Source of the DNA: Bacteroidales bacterium | Lineage (GTDB): Bacteria; Bacteroidota; Bacteroidia; Bacteroidales; UBA10428 | Reading direction: 5' to 3' | Assembly (NCBI GenBank): GCA_016938095.1 | Contig: JAFGVG010000172.1 | Span: 1 to 5,487 of the forward strand | DNA length: 5,487 nt | Shown: one piece after another, positions 1 to 5,437 of the stretch | How the letters are laid out: each line of letters starts with the position of its first letter | Position numbering within the stretch: position 1 is the first letter of the stretch | Notes under the pieces: generated by a model | The model's database searches: none | Told to the model about the DNA's origin: nothing | The model's input: the letters and a program-made list of their open reading frames with translations, nothing else | Program-made: the position numbers and the translations under genes

Positions 1-330
1 AACAGCGGTGCAAAAGAAGTGCTTTGTATCCGTGTACTTGGCGGCACAGGCAGAAGATATGCCTCGGTGGGTGACAAGATTGTTGTGACCGTAAAGAGTG
101 CACTTCCTGCAAGCGAAGTAAAAAAAGGAACTGTTTCAAAAGCAGTTGTGGTGAGAACCAGCAAGGAGATTCGCAGAAACGACGGTTCATATATCAGGTT
201 TGATGATAATGCCTGCGTATTGCTCAATAATGCCGACGAAATCAGGGGTACCCGTATTTTCGGCCCGGTTGCCAGGGAGCTGCGTGACAAGTATATGAAG
301 ATTGTATCACTTGCGCCTGAAGTGTTATAA
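1..330 (+). CDS. rplN: 50S ribosomal protein uL14 (L14), 5'-truncated by the window edge
   Basis: Large-subunit protein that binds 23S rRNA and helps form the contact with the small subunit. The reading frame is open from the first base and ends with TAA at 328-330, giving 109 residues. It begins with NSGAKEV, which in E. coli L14 starts at about residue 13, so roughly 12 N-terminal residues lie upstream and the full protein would be about 121 aa, a normal family length. A GTG at 19-21 is an internal Val codon, not the start. Family marks visible in the fragment are VLGGTGRRYASVGD (about residues 12-25), the segment KAVVVRT through FDDNACVLLNN (48-77), the L14 signature GTRIFGPVARELR (83-95), and the C-terminus IVSLAPEVL. 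It is followed 17 nt later by rplX, the usual spc-operon order. Identification is secure; only the start is missing. Confidence 0.98.
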   Translation, partial: NSGAKEVLCIRVLGGTGRRYASVGDKIVVTVKSALPASEVKKGTVSKAVVVRTSKEIRRNDGSYIRFDDNACVLLNNADEIRGTRIFGPVARELRDKYMKIVSLAPEVL

Positions 331-347
331 TATTAAAAATCAAATCG

Positions 348-671
348 ATGCAGAAAAAATTACATATCAAGAAAGGCGATACGGTTTTCGTTAATGCCGG
401 AGAAAACAAAGGACAACAGGGCAGGGTACTCGAGGTGATCCGCAAAAGTAGCCGGGCCATTGTTGAGGGCGTTAACCTGGTGAGCAAACACACCAAGCCC
501 AACGCAAAAAGTCCTCAGGGTGGCATCATTAAAAAAGAGGCCGCGGTGCATATTTCCAATCTGATGCTTGTGGATCCTTCCAATGGAAAACCCACCCGTA
601 TCGGTCGCAAATTAAACGCCGACGGTTCACTTGTCAGATATTCTAAAAAATCAGGGGAGGAAATCAAATAA
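348..671 (+). CDS. rplX: 50S ribosomal protein uL24 (L24)
   Basis: Assembly-initiating large-subunit protein that binds the 5' region of 23S rRNA and sits near the exit of the peptide tunnel. The 107 residues are a normal bacterial length. A KOW motif occupies about residues 10-31 (GDTVFVNAGENKGQQGRV), followed by VEGVNLVSKHTKPN (39-52), SPQGGIIKKEAAVHISN (55-71) and LVDPSNGKPTRIG (74-86), all in the order expected for L24. The ATG at 348 gives the canonical short N-terminus ahead of the KOW motif. It has no Shine-Dalgarno; the 17-nt spacer from rplN is A/T rich. The TAA stop (669-671) shares its last base with the rplE ATG. The end of this gene also carries the GGAGG that may serve rplE. Confidence 0.98.
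   Translation: MQKKLHIKKGDTVFVNAGENKGQQGRVLEVIRKSSRAIVEGVNLVSKHTKPNAKSPQGGIIKKEAAVHISNLMLVDPSNGKPTRIGRKLNADGSLVRYSKKSGEEIK
656..671 (+). promoter_or_regulatory. Shine-Dalgarno-like GGAGG and TAATG overlap ahead of rplE
   Basis: GGAGG at 656-660, within the longer purine run GGGGAGG (654-660), lies 10 nt before the rplE ATG at 671 and inside the last codons of rplX. The rplX stop and rplE start overlap as TAATG (669-673). The overlap suggests translational coupling, with the motif possibly helping re-initiation. The spacing is slightly longer than ideal, and the motif also encodes Gly-Glu-Glu of uL24, so it may be partly coincidental. Confidence 0.55.
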
Positions 672-1228
672 TGGCTCACATACCTAACCTCAGAACAAAA
701 TACCGGGATGAGATTGTTCCGGCGCTTACCACGGAGTTCAAATACCACACGGTAATGCAGGTGCCCAAGCTCGAGAAGATTGTTATCAATCAGGGCGTGG
801 GTCAGGCAGTCAGCGACAAGAAAATTGTTGACACCGCACAGGAAGAGCTTACCAACATTACGGGTCAGAAGGCTATTCAAACCATGTCGCGTAAGGATAT
901 TTCAAACTTTAAGCTGAGGCGTAAAATGCCCATTGGTGTAAAGGTTACCCTGCGCAGGAATAACATGTATGAATTTCTCGAAAGGCTTATTTGCGTGGCT
1001 TTACCCCGCATCAGGGATTTCAAGGGAATCAACAGCAAGTTCGATGGAAAGGGAAATTATACCCTTGGCATTACCGAGCAGATCATTTTCCCTGAGATCG
1101 ACATCGACAAACTTGGCAAGATACTGGGTATGGAGATCACCTTTGTTACATCGGCGCAGACCGATGAAGAGGCTTTCGCCCTGTTGCGTGAATTTGGATT
1201 ACCATTTAAAAATATAAAAAAGAACTAG
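671..1228 (+). CDS. rplE: 50S ribosomal protein uL5 (L5)
   Basis: Binds 5S rRNA together with uL18, forming part of the central protuberance and contacting the P-site tRNA and the small subunit. The protein has 185 residues, a few more than E. coli L5 (179). Landmarks are VPKLEKIVINQGVG (31-44, the conserved L5 N-terminal block), FKLRRKMPIGVKVTLRR (80-96), LPRIRDFKGI (111-120), GNYTLGITEQIIFPEI (128-143), and the C-terminal block EEAFALLREFGLPFKN (166-181). The ATG at 671 overlaps the rplX stop by one base and gives the standard N-terminus. It is one of two genes here preceded by GGAGG. The stop is TAG, and rpsN follows 5 nt later. In E. coli the rplE start region is the target of S8 feedback repression; whether that holds here cannot be told from this sequence. 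Confidence 0.98.
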   Translation: MAHIPNLRTKYRDEIVPALTTEFKYHTVMQVPKLEKIVINQGVGQAVSDKKIVDTAQEELTNITGQKAIQTMSRKDISNFKLRRKMPIGVKVTLRRNNMYEFLERLICVALPRIRDFKGINSKFDGKGNYTLGITEQIIFPEIDIDKLGKILGMEITFVTSAQTDEEAFALLREFGLPFKNIKKN

Positions 1229-1233
1229 TTAGT

Positions 1234-1503
1234 ATGGCTAAAGAATCATTGAAAGCCCGCGAAGTAAAACGCAAGAGACTTGTGGAGAAGTTCGCAGCTA
1301 AAAGAGAGAAGCTGAAAGCCGAAGGCGATTTCCAGGAACTCAGCCGTTTGCCCCGGAATTCAACCCCCATCAGGTTACATAACCGTTGCAAGCTCACTGG
1401 CAGACCCAAAGGATACATGCGTCAGTTTGGCATCAGCAGGATTGCTTTCAGAGAACTTGCTTCCAAAGGGTTAATTCCCGGTGTTAAAAAAGCCAGCTGG
1501 TAA
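1234..1503 (+). CDS. rpsN: 30S ribosomal protein uS14 (S14), zinc-free short form
   Basis: Small-subunit head protein needed for late 30S assembly. At 89 residues it lies between the short zinc-binding form (about 61 aa) and the long E. coli form (101 aa). The diagnostic C-terminal half is intact: NRCKLTGRPKGYMRQFG (50-66), SRIAFRELA (68-76) and the terminal GLIPGVKKASW. The zinc form carries two CxxC pairs. Here only Cys52 remains, and the other three positions are Thr55, Ser68 and Ala71, so this is a C-minus, non-zinc protein. The N-terminal 40 residues are highly basic and look helical. The ATG at 1234 is 5 nt after the rplE stop with no Shine-Dalgarno, and MAKESLKARE is a usual S14 beginning. 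No second S14 paralogue is seen in the window. Confidence 0.97.
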   Translation: MAKESLKAREVKRKRLVEKFAAKREKLKAEGDFQELSRLPRNSTPIRLHNRCKLTGRPKGYMRQFGISRIAFRELASKGLIPGVKKASW

Positions 1504-1536
1504 TTTTGAGGTGAATCAAGAGAAAAAAATAAAGAA

Positions 1537-1932
1537 ATGACAGATCCGATAGCAGATTACTTAACCCGATTGAGAAATGCGATTTCCGCCCGTCATAAGG
1601 TAGTTGAAATCCCCGCGTCCAATCTGAAGAAAAATATAACCAAGATCCTTTTTGATAAGGGTTATATTCTCAACTACAAATTTGTGGATGACAAGGTGCA
1701 GGGAAGCATAAAAATAGCCCTGAAATATCATACCGAAACCAAGCAGCCTGCCATTCGCGCACTGAAACGTATCAGCTCACCCGGTCTACGCAAGTATGTG
1801 AATGCCGAAGAATTGCCCAGGGTGTTAAACGGACTTGGCATTGCCATTTTGTCCACTTCCAGGGGTGTTATGACTGATAAGGAAGCCAGGAACATGAACA
1901 TAGGCGGCGAAGTATTGTGTTACGTTTATTAA
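1537..1932 (+). CDS. rpsH: 30S ribosomal protein uS8 (S8)
   Basis: Primary 16S rRNA-binding protein of the 30S platform; in E. coli it is also the translational repressor of the spc operon. The 131 residues match the usual length. The N-terminus MTDPIADYLTRLRNA (1-15) is the family hallmark, the middle has RALKRISSPGLRKYV (74-88), and the C-terminal rRNA-binding block is STSRGVMTDKEAR (106-118) followed by IGGEVLCYVY. The ATG at 1537 is supported by this N-terminus; an in-frame TGA at 1507-1509 with no alternative start codon after it rules out extension. The 33-nt spacer before it is the longest in the window. It is A-rich close to the ATG and contains GAGGTGA at 1508-1514, too far upstream (22 nt) to be an ordinary ribosome binding site. 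Confidence 0.98.
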   Translation: MTDPIADYLTRLRNAISARHKVVEIPASNLKKNITKILFDKGYILNYKFVDDKVQGSIKIALKYHTETKQPAIRALKRISSPGLRKYVNAEELPRVLNGLGIAILSTSRGVMTDKEARNMNIGGEVLCYVY

Positions 1933-1933
1933 C

Positions 1934-1948
1934 GGAGGAAAATCAATG
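1934..1948 (+). promoter_or_regulatory. Canonical Shine-Dalgarno GGAGG for rplF
   Basis: GGAGG at 1934-1938 lies 7 nt before the rplF ATG (1946-1948), ideal spacing, in the 13-nt gap after the rpsH stop. It is the clearest ribosome binding site in the window; most other starts have only A/T-rich leaders. It fixes the rplF start. Confidence 0.8.
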
Positions 1949-2503
1949 TCACGAATAGGAAAACTGCCGATCAAACTGCCACAGAGTGTAACCGTTACGG
2001 TAAAACCGGATAATACGGTAATGGTTAAGGGTCCCAAAGGTGAACTTAGCCAGGTGATTGATCCGGATATTAAGGTCGATGTAGACAACGGAATCGTTGA
2101 AATCAGTCGCCCCACTGAGCAAAAGCGCCACAAAGCGATGCATGGCCTGTACCGTTCCCTTATCAACAACATGGTACATGGTGTGTCCGAAGGATATAAA
2201 ATAGAAATGGAAGTTGTGGGTGTTGGTTTCAAAGCCGAAGCAAAGGGTCAGTTACTCGACCTCAGCCTGGGATATTCTCACGATATTTATTTTGAAATTC
2301 CCGGTGAAGTTAAGGTGGAAACCCGCACCGAAAGGCGCAGCAACCCAATTATTACGCTTACCAGTAACGATAAGCAGTTGATAGGACAAGTTGCAGCCAA
2401 AATCAGGTCATTCCGCAAACCTGAACCTTACAAAGGCAAGGGTATTAAATTTGTGGGTGAAGTACTACGGAAAAAAGCCGGTAAATCGGCAACAGCCAAA
2501 TAA
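1946..2503 (+). CDS. rplF: 50S ribosomal protein uL6 (L6)
   Basis: Large-subunit protein that binds 23S rRNA near the sarcin-ricin loop and the stalk base, and is needed for late 50S assembly. The 185 residues compare with 177 in E. coli; the extra length is mostly a Lys/Ala-rich tail (KKAGKSATAK). It has the two-domain L6 layout: N-terminal MSRIGKLPI...VKGPKGEL (1-34) with a first repeat to about residue 80, then a second repeat opening with EMEVVGVGFKAEAKG (87-101), LDLSLGYSH (104-112), and the L6 signature PEPYKGKGIKF (159-169). The ATG at 1946 gives the classic MSRIGK start and is preceded by a good Shine-Dalgarno. The TAA stop is 18 nt before rplR. Confidence 0.98.
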   Translation: MSRIGKLPIKLPQSVTVTVKPDNTVMVKGPKGELSQVIDPDIKVDVDNGIVEISRPTEQKRHKAMHGLYRSLINNMVHGVSEGYKIEMEVVGVGFKAEAKGQLLDLSLGYSHDIYFEIPGEVKVETRTERRSNPIITLTSNDKQLIGQVAAKIRSFRKPEPYKGKGIKFVGEVLRKKAGKSATAK

Positions 2504-2521
2504 TGCATAAATAATCAACGT

Positions 2522-2881
2522 ATGGCTTTAACAAAATTAGAACGCAGAGCAAGGATAAAATTGCGCATCCGTAAAAGAGTTTACGGTACCAAAGATCAGC
2601 CGCGTCTGTCGGTTTTCAGAAGCAATAAGCAAATATATGCCCAGCTTATTGACGATGCCGAAGGCAAAACCCTGTTGTCCGTTTCATCGCGCATAAAGGA
2701 AATAGCTGAGAAAAAAGGAATTACCAAAGTGGAACAGGCTAAACTGGTGGGTAAGCTGGCGGCTGAAAAATCGAAAGAAAGCGGTATTACCGAGGTGATA
2801 TTCGACCGCAATGGTTACCTGTATCACGGAAGAATTAAAGCACTGGCTGAAGCTGCCAGGGAAGGTGGACTTAAATTTTAA
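2522..2881 (+). CDS. rplR: 50S ribosomal protein uL18 (L18)
   Basis: 5S rRNA-binding protein that, with uL5 (encoded at 671-1228), brings 5S rRNA into the central protuberance. The 119 residues are typical. It has a strongly basic N-terminus (KLERRARIKLRIRKRVYG, 5-22) that would contact RNA, the conserved QPRLSVFRSNKQIYAQ (26-41), a central helical region with GKLAAEKSKESGI (77-89), and the C-terminal signature FDRNGYLYHGRIKALAEAAREGG (94-116). The ATG at 2522 fits this N-terminus. No Shine-Dalgarno is seen in the 18-nt A/T-rich spacer. rpsE follows after 6 nt, suggesting coupled translation. Confidence 0.98.
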   Translation: MALTKLERRARIKLRIRKRVYGTKDQPRLSVFRSNKQIYAQLIDDAEGKTLLSVSSRIKEIAEKKGITKVEQAKLVGKLAAEKSKESGITEVIFDRNGYLYHGRIKALAEAAREGGLKF

Positions 2882-2887
2882 CGTATT

Positions 2888-3406
2888 ATGTCAAACGTAA
2901 ACATTCGAAGAGTAAAGACTACAGACCTTGATCTGAAAGACCGTCTTGTTAGTATCCAGCGTGTGACCAAGGTTACCAAGGGTGGTCGGACCTTCAGTTT
3001 CTCAGCCATCGTTGTTGTGGGTAATGAAGATGGCATTGTTGGCTATGGTTTAGGTAAGGCCAACGAGGTAACGACAGCTATCGCCAAAGGTGTTGAAGAT
3101 GCCAAAAAGAACCTGATCAAGGTTCCGGTATATAAAGGTACTATACCCCACGAACAGGTAGCCAAGTATGGTGGAGCCAAGGTGTTTCTGAAACCCGCAT
3201 CGAGCGGTACCGGTGTTAAGGCCGGAGGCGCTATGCGTGCTGTTCTCGAAAGCGTTGGAGTACACGATGTGCTTGCAAAGTCGAAAGGATCATCGAATCC
3301 CCACAACCTGGTAAAGGCTACCTTTAACGCGCTGATGCTGATGCGTGATGCATTCACCATTGCACAGCAGCGCAATGTAAGCATGGAAAAAGTTTTTAAT
3401 GGTTAA
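2888..3406 (+). CDS. rpsE: 30S ribosomal protein uS5 (S5)
   Basis: Small-subunit protein near the decoding centre and the mRNA entry channel, important for accuracy and helicase-like mRNA handling. The 172 residues are close to E. coli (167). The N-terminal double-stranded-RNA-binding-like S5 domain spans about 20-85, with RVTKVTKGGRTFSFSAIVVVGN (25-46), whose KGGR loop is the region where spectinomycin-resistance changes map in E. coli; the loop looks unaltered. GYGLGKANEV (52-61) follows. The C-terminal domain has PASSGTGVKAGGAMRAVLE (103-121) and GSSNPHNLVKATFNAL (134-149), then a 23-residue tail. The ATG at 2888 lies 6 nt after rplR. The last codons overlap an alternative upstream start for rpmD (ATG at 3399). 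Confidence 0.98.
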   Translation: MSNVNIRRVKTTDLDLKDRLVSIQRVTKVTKGGRTFSFSAIVVVGNEDGIVGYGLGKANEVTTAIAKGVEDAKKNLIKVPVYKGTIPHEQVAKYGGAKVFLKPASSGTGVKAGGAMRAVLESVGVHDVLAKSKGSSNPHNLVKATFNALMLMRDAFTIAQQRNVSMEKVFNG

Positions 3407-3419
3407 GAATATTATACCA

Positions 3420-3602
3420 ATGGCTAAAATACAGATTACACAGGTAAGAAGCAGAATTCACTGCACCAAGCGGCAAAAACTTAACCTGGATGCCCTTGGC
3501 CTCCGGAAACTGAACGCTACGGTTGAACACGAAGCCACTCCCCAGATACTGGGAATGGTTAACAAAACAAAGCACCTGGTGAAAGTAACGGAATTGAAGT
3601 AG
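3420..3602 (+). CDS. rpmD: 50S ribosomal protein uL30 (L30)
   Basis: Small large-subunit protein that binds 23S rRNA. From the ATG at 3420 it has 60 residues, in line with bacterial L30 (58-60). The pattern MAKIQITQVRS (1-11), KRQKLNLDALGLRKLN (17-32), VEHEATPQILGMVNK (35-49) and HLVKV (52-56) is diagnostic. The frame is also open from an ATG at 3399, which would add MVKNIIP and overlap rpsE by 8 nt. I prefer 3420 because the protein then starts exactly where family members do; 3399 cannot be excluded from sequence alone, and neither ATG has a Shine-Dalgarno. The stop is TAG. L30 is missing in some bacterial lineages, so its presence here is informative. Confidence 0.96.
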   Translation: MAKIQITQVRSRIHCTKRQKLNLDALGLRKLNATVEHEATPQILGMVNKTKHLVKVTELK

Positions 3603-3631
3603 AACGATAAACTTAACGATATTTTACTATT

Positions 3632-4078
3632 ATGGATCTTAGCAATTTAAAACCGGCCAAGGGGTCAGTTAAAAGGGAAAAACGAATTGGCAGAGGCCAG
3701 GGATCCGGCAGGGGTGGTACCTCTACAAGGGGACATAAAGGAGGACAATCGCGTTCGGGATACTCCCGCAAGATTGGCTTCGAAGGTGGTCAGATGCCCC
3801 TGCAGCGCAGGGTTCCCAAATACGGGTTCACCAATCTCAACCGCAGGGAGTACAAGGCTATCAACATTTCAACGCTGCAAACACTTGCTGAAACCCGCCA
3901 GTTGTCTGTCATTAGCGTGCAAACACTTGCTGAAGCCGGTTTGGTTTCTGGCAAAGACCTGGTGAAGATACTGGGGAATGGTAAACTAACTGCTAAACTC
4001 GATGTTTCTGCACATGCTTTTTCCAAATCGGCCAAGGCTGCTATCGAGGCTGTGAACGGAACGGCAACAATAATCTGA
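3632..4078 (+). CDS. rplO: 50S ribosomal protein uL15 (L15)
   Basis: Large-subunit protein that acts in late 50S assembly and threads an extended N-terminal tail into 23S rRNA. The 148 residues are typical (E. coli 144). The N-terminus is the expected basic, glycine-rich extension: RIGRGQGSGRGGTSTRGHKG (18-37), then RSGYSRKIGFEGGQMPLQRR (41-60) and VPKYGFTNLNRREY (61-74). The globular C-terminal part includes GLVSGKDLVKILGNGKL (103-119) and SAHAFSKSAKAAIEA (126-140). The residue repeat QTLAE at 83-87 and 97-101 comes from an exact 17-bp DNA repeat. The ATG at 3632 follows a 29-nt A/T-rich spacer without Shine-Dalgarno. The stop is TGA, 7 nt before secY, the conserved rplO-secY link. Confidence 0.98.
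   Translation: MDLSNLKPAKGSVKREKRIGRGQGSGRGGTSTRGHKGGQSRSGYSRKIGFEGGQMPLQRRVPKYGFTNLNRREYKAINISTLQTLAETRQLSVISVQTLAEAGLVSGKDLVKILGNGKLTAKLDVSAHAFSKSAKAAIEAVNGTATII
3876..3934 (+). repeat. 17-bp exact in-frame direct repeat inside rplO
   Basis: TGCAAACACTTGCTGAA occurs at 3876-3892 and again at 3918-3934, a period of 42 nt (14 codons), encoding QTLAE twice within uL15. The copies are identical at DNA level although the flanking bases differ. The surrounding protein still reads as a normal L15 of normal length, so this is not an insertion. Confidence 0.9.
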
Positions 4079-4085
4079 AACCCTC

Positions 4086-5417
4086 ATGAAATCATTTATT
4101 CAGACATTAAAGAACATTTACAAGATTGAGGAGCTCCGTTCGAGAATTTTATTTACCCTTTTTATCATTCTCATTTACCGGTTAGGTTCCGAAGTTGTAT
4201 TGCCCGGTGTTGACCCGAATATGCTTGAGTCTTTTGCTGCCCGCACCCAGCAGGGTGTTCTTGGCCTGCTCGACATGTTTTCGGGAGGAGCTTTCTCCAA
4301 TGCTTCTATTTTTGCACTGGGAATTATGCCCTATATCTCAGCATCCATTATTATTCAGCTGCTGACCATTGCCATCCCATACTTCCAGCGAATGCAAAAA
4401 GAGGGCGAAAGCGGAAGGCGTAAGATTAACCAGATTACCCGTTATCTGACCGTTGCAGTGCTTGTTTTGCAAGCTCCTGCATACCTTACCCAGATTCCGC
4501 AGGAAGCACGGCTGCTGTCGACCGCCATGTTCAACTTGTCTTCGATTATTATTCTTACCGCCGGTACCATTTTTGTTATGTGGCTTGGCGAAAGAATCAC
4601 CGAAAAAGGAATCGGGAATGGTATTTCGCTCATTATTATGATTGGTATTATTGCACGTCTTCCCTTTGCGCTTACCAGCGAACTCACCGACCGTTTAAAC
4701 GGACAAGGTGGTCTGGTTGCGTTTCTGGTGGAGATCATATTCCTGCTGTTGGTTATTGCCGTGAGCATTTTGCTGGTGCAGGGTACCAGGCGCATTCCGG
4801 TCCAATACGCCAAACGCATTGTAGGTAACAAACAATATGGCGGCGTAAGGCAGTACATTCCCCTTAAGGTGAATGCAGCCGGGGTTATGCCCATTATTTT
4901 TGCACAAGCCATTATGTTTCTGCCGCTCTCATTTGCAAAGTATTCAAGCACAGGTGAAGTGATGTCGAAGTTTGTGGCAGCTTTTGCCAATTATACCAGT
5001 GTTTGGTACAATGTGGTTTTTGCGTTATTAATCATTGTTTTTACTTATTTTTACACGGCCATTATTATGAATCCGACTCAAATGGCCGAGGATATGAAAA
5101 AGAACGGTGGTTTTATTCCCGGTGTAAAGCCCGGCAAGAAAACCAGCGAATTTATCGACTCGGTGATGTCAAAAATCACCCTGCCGGGATCTATATTTCT
5201 GGCTCTTGTTGCCATATTGCCGGCTTTTGCCAGCCTGTTGGGCATACAAGCCAGTTTTGCGCAGTTTTTCGGTGGCACTTCGCTGCTGATTATGGTGGGT
5301 GTTGTACTCGATACGCTTCAGCAAATCGAAAGTCACCTGCTGATGCGTCATTACGACGGACTGATGAAATCGGGCCGGGTAAAAGGAAGAGCGGGCGGTG
5401 TAGCCTCCTCTATTTAA
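4086..5417 (+). CDS. secY: Preprotein translocase subunit SecY
   Basis: Central pore-forming subunit of the SecYEG channel in the inner membrane, working with SecA for export and with ribosomes for membrane insertion. At 443 residues it has the same length as E. coli SecY. About ten hydrophobic spans are visible, near 18-38, 75-97, 119-137, 152-168, 178-195, 210-233, 264-284, 306-328, 364-386 and 395-411. Family motifs are the plug region LDMFSGGAFSNASIFALG (62-79) running into MPYISASIIIQLL (81-93), cytosolic KEGESGRRKI (105-114), GERITEKGIGNGISL (168-182), RRIPVQYAKR (235-244), KVNAAGVMP (261-269), the C5 loop GFIPGVKPGKKT (342-353), and FFGGTSLLI (394-402). In the C5 loop Lys348 stands where E. 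coli has Arg357. The start at 4086, 7 nt after rplO, gives a short cytosolic N-terminus. There is no Shine-Dalgarno. Confidence 0.99.
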   Translation: MKSFIQTLKNIYKIEELRSRILFTLFIILIYRLGSEVVLPGVDPNMLESFAARTQQGVLGLLDMFSGGAFSNASIFALGIMPYISASIIIQLLTIAIPYFQRMQKEGESGRRKINQITRYLTVAVLVLQAPAYLTQIPQEARLLSTAMFNLSSIIILTAGTIFVMWLGERITEKGIGNGISLIIMIGIIARLPFALTSELTDRLNGQGGLVAFLVEIIFLLLVIAVSILLVQGTRRIPVQYAKRIVGNKQYGGVRQYIPLKVNAAGVMPIIFAQAIMFLPLSFAKYSSTGEVMSKFVAAFANYTSVWYNVVFALLIIVFTYFYTAIIMNPTQMAEDMKKNGGFIPGVKPGKKTSEFIDSVMSKITLPGSIFLALVAILPAFASLLGIQASFAQFFGGTSLLIMVGVVLDTLQQIESHLLMRHYDGLMKSGRVKGRAGGVASSI

Positions 5418-5437
5418 TTTGATTTTGACGTTCTTTG

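Noticed and set aside
19..330. rplN starting at the GTG at position 19
   Set aside because: The frame is open to the window edge and the upstream residues NSGAKE are conserved L14 sequence, so the gene begins outside the window.
325..334. TTATAATATT resembling a sigma-70 -10 box before rplX
   Set aside because: It overlaps the rplN stop and has no convincing -35 element; Bacteroidota housekeeping promoters use a different consensus (TAnnTTTG), and A/T-rich gaps give such matches by chance.
1825..2232. Minus-strand open frame of 135 codons across the rpsH/rplF junction
   Set aside because: It is antisense to two unmistakable ribosomal protein genes and low-complexity (Thr/Ser/Pro-rich), with no family resemblance.
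3603..3621. AACGATA direct repeat (3603-3609 and 3615-3621) in the rpmD-rplO spacer
   Set aside because: Seven bases in a short A/T-rich spacer is within chance expectation, and no inverted symmetry or known operator resembles it.
4442..4990. Long open frame (182 codons) on the minus strand within secY
   Set aside because: It lies wholly antisense to a clear secY, has no recognisable domain or start signal, and its composition is what the complement of a hydrophobic-rich gene gives.
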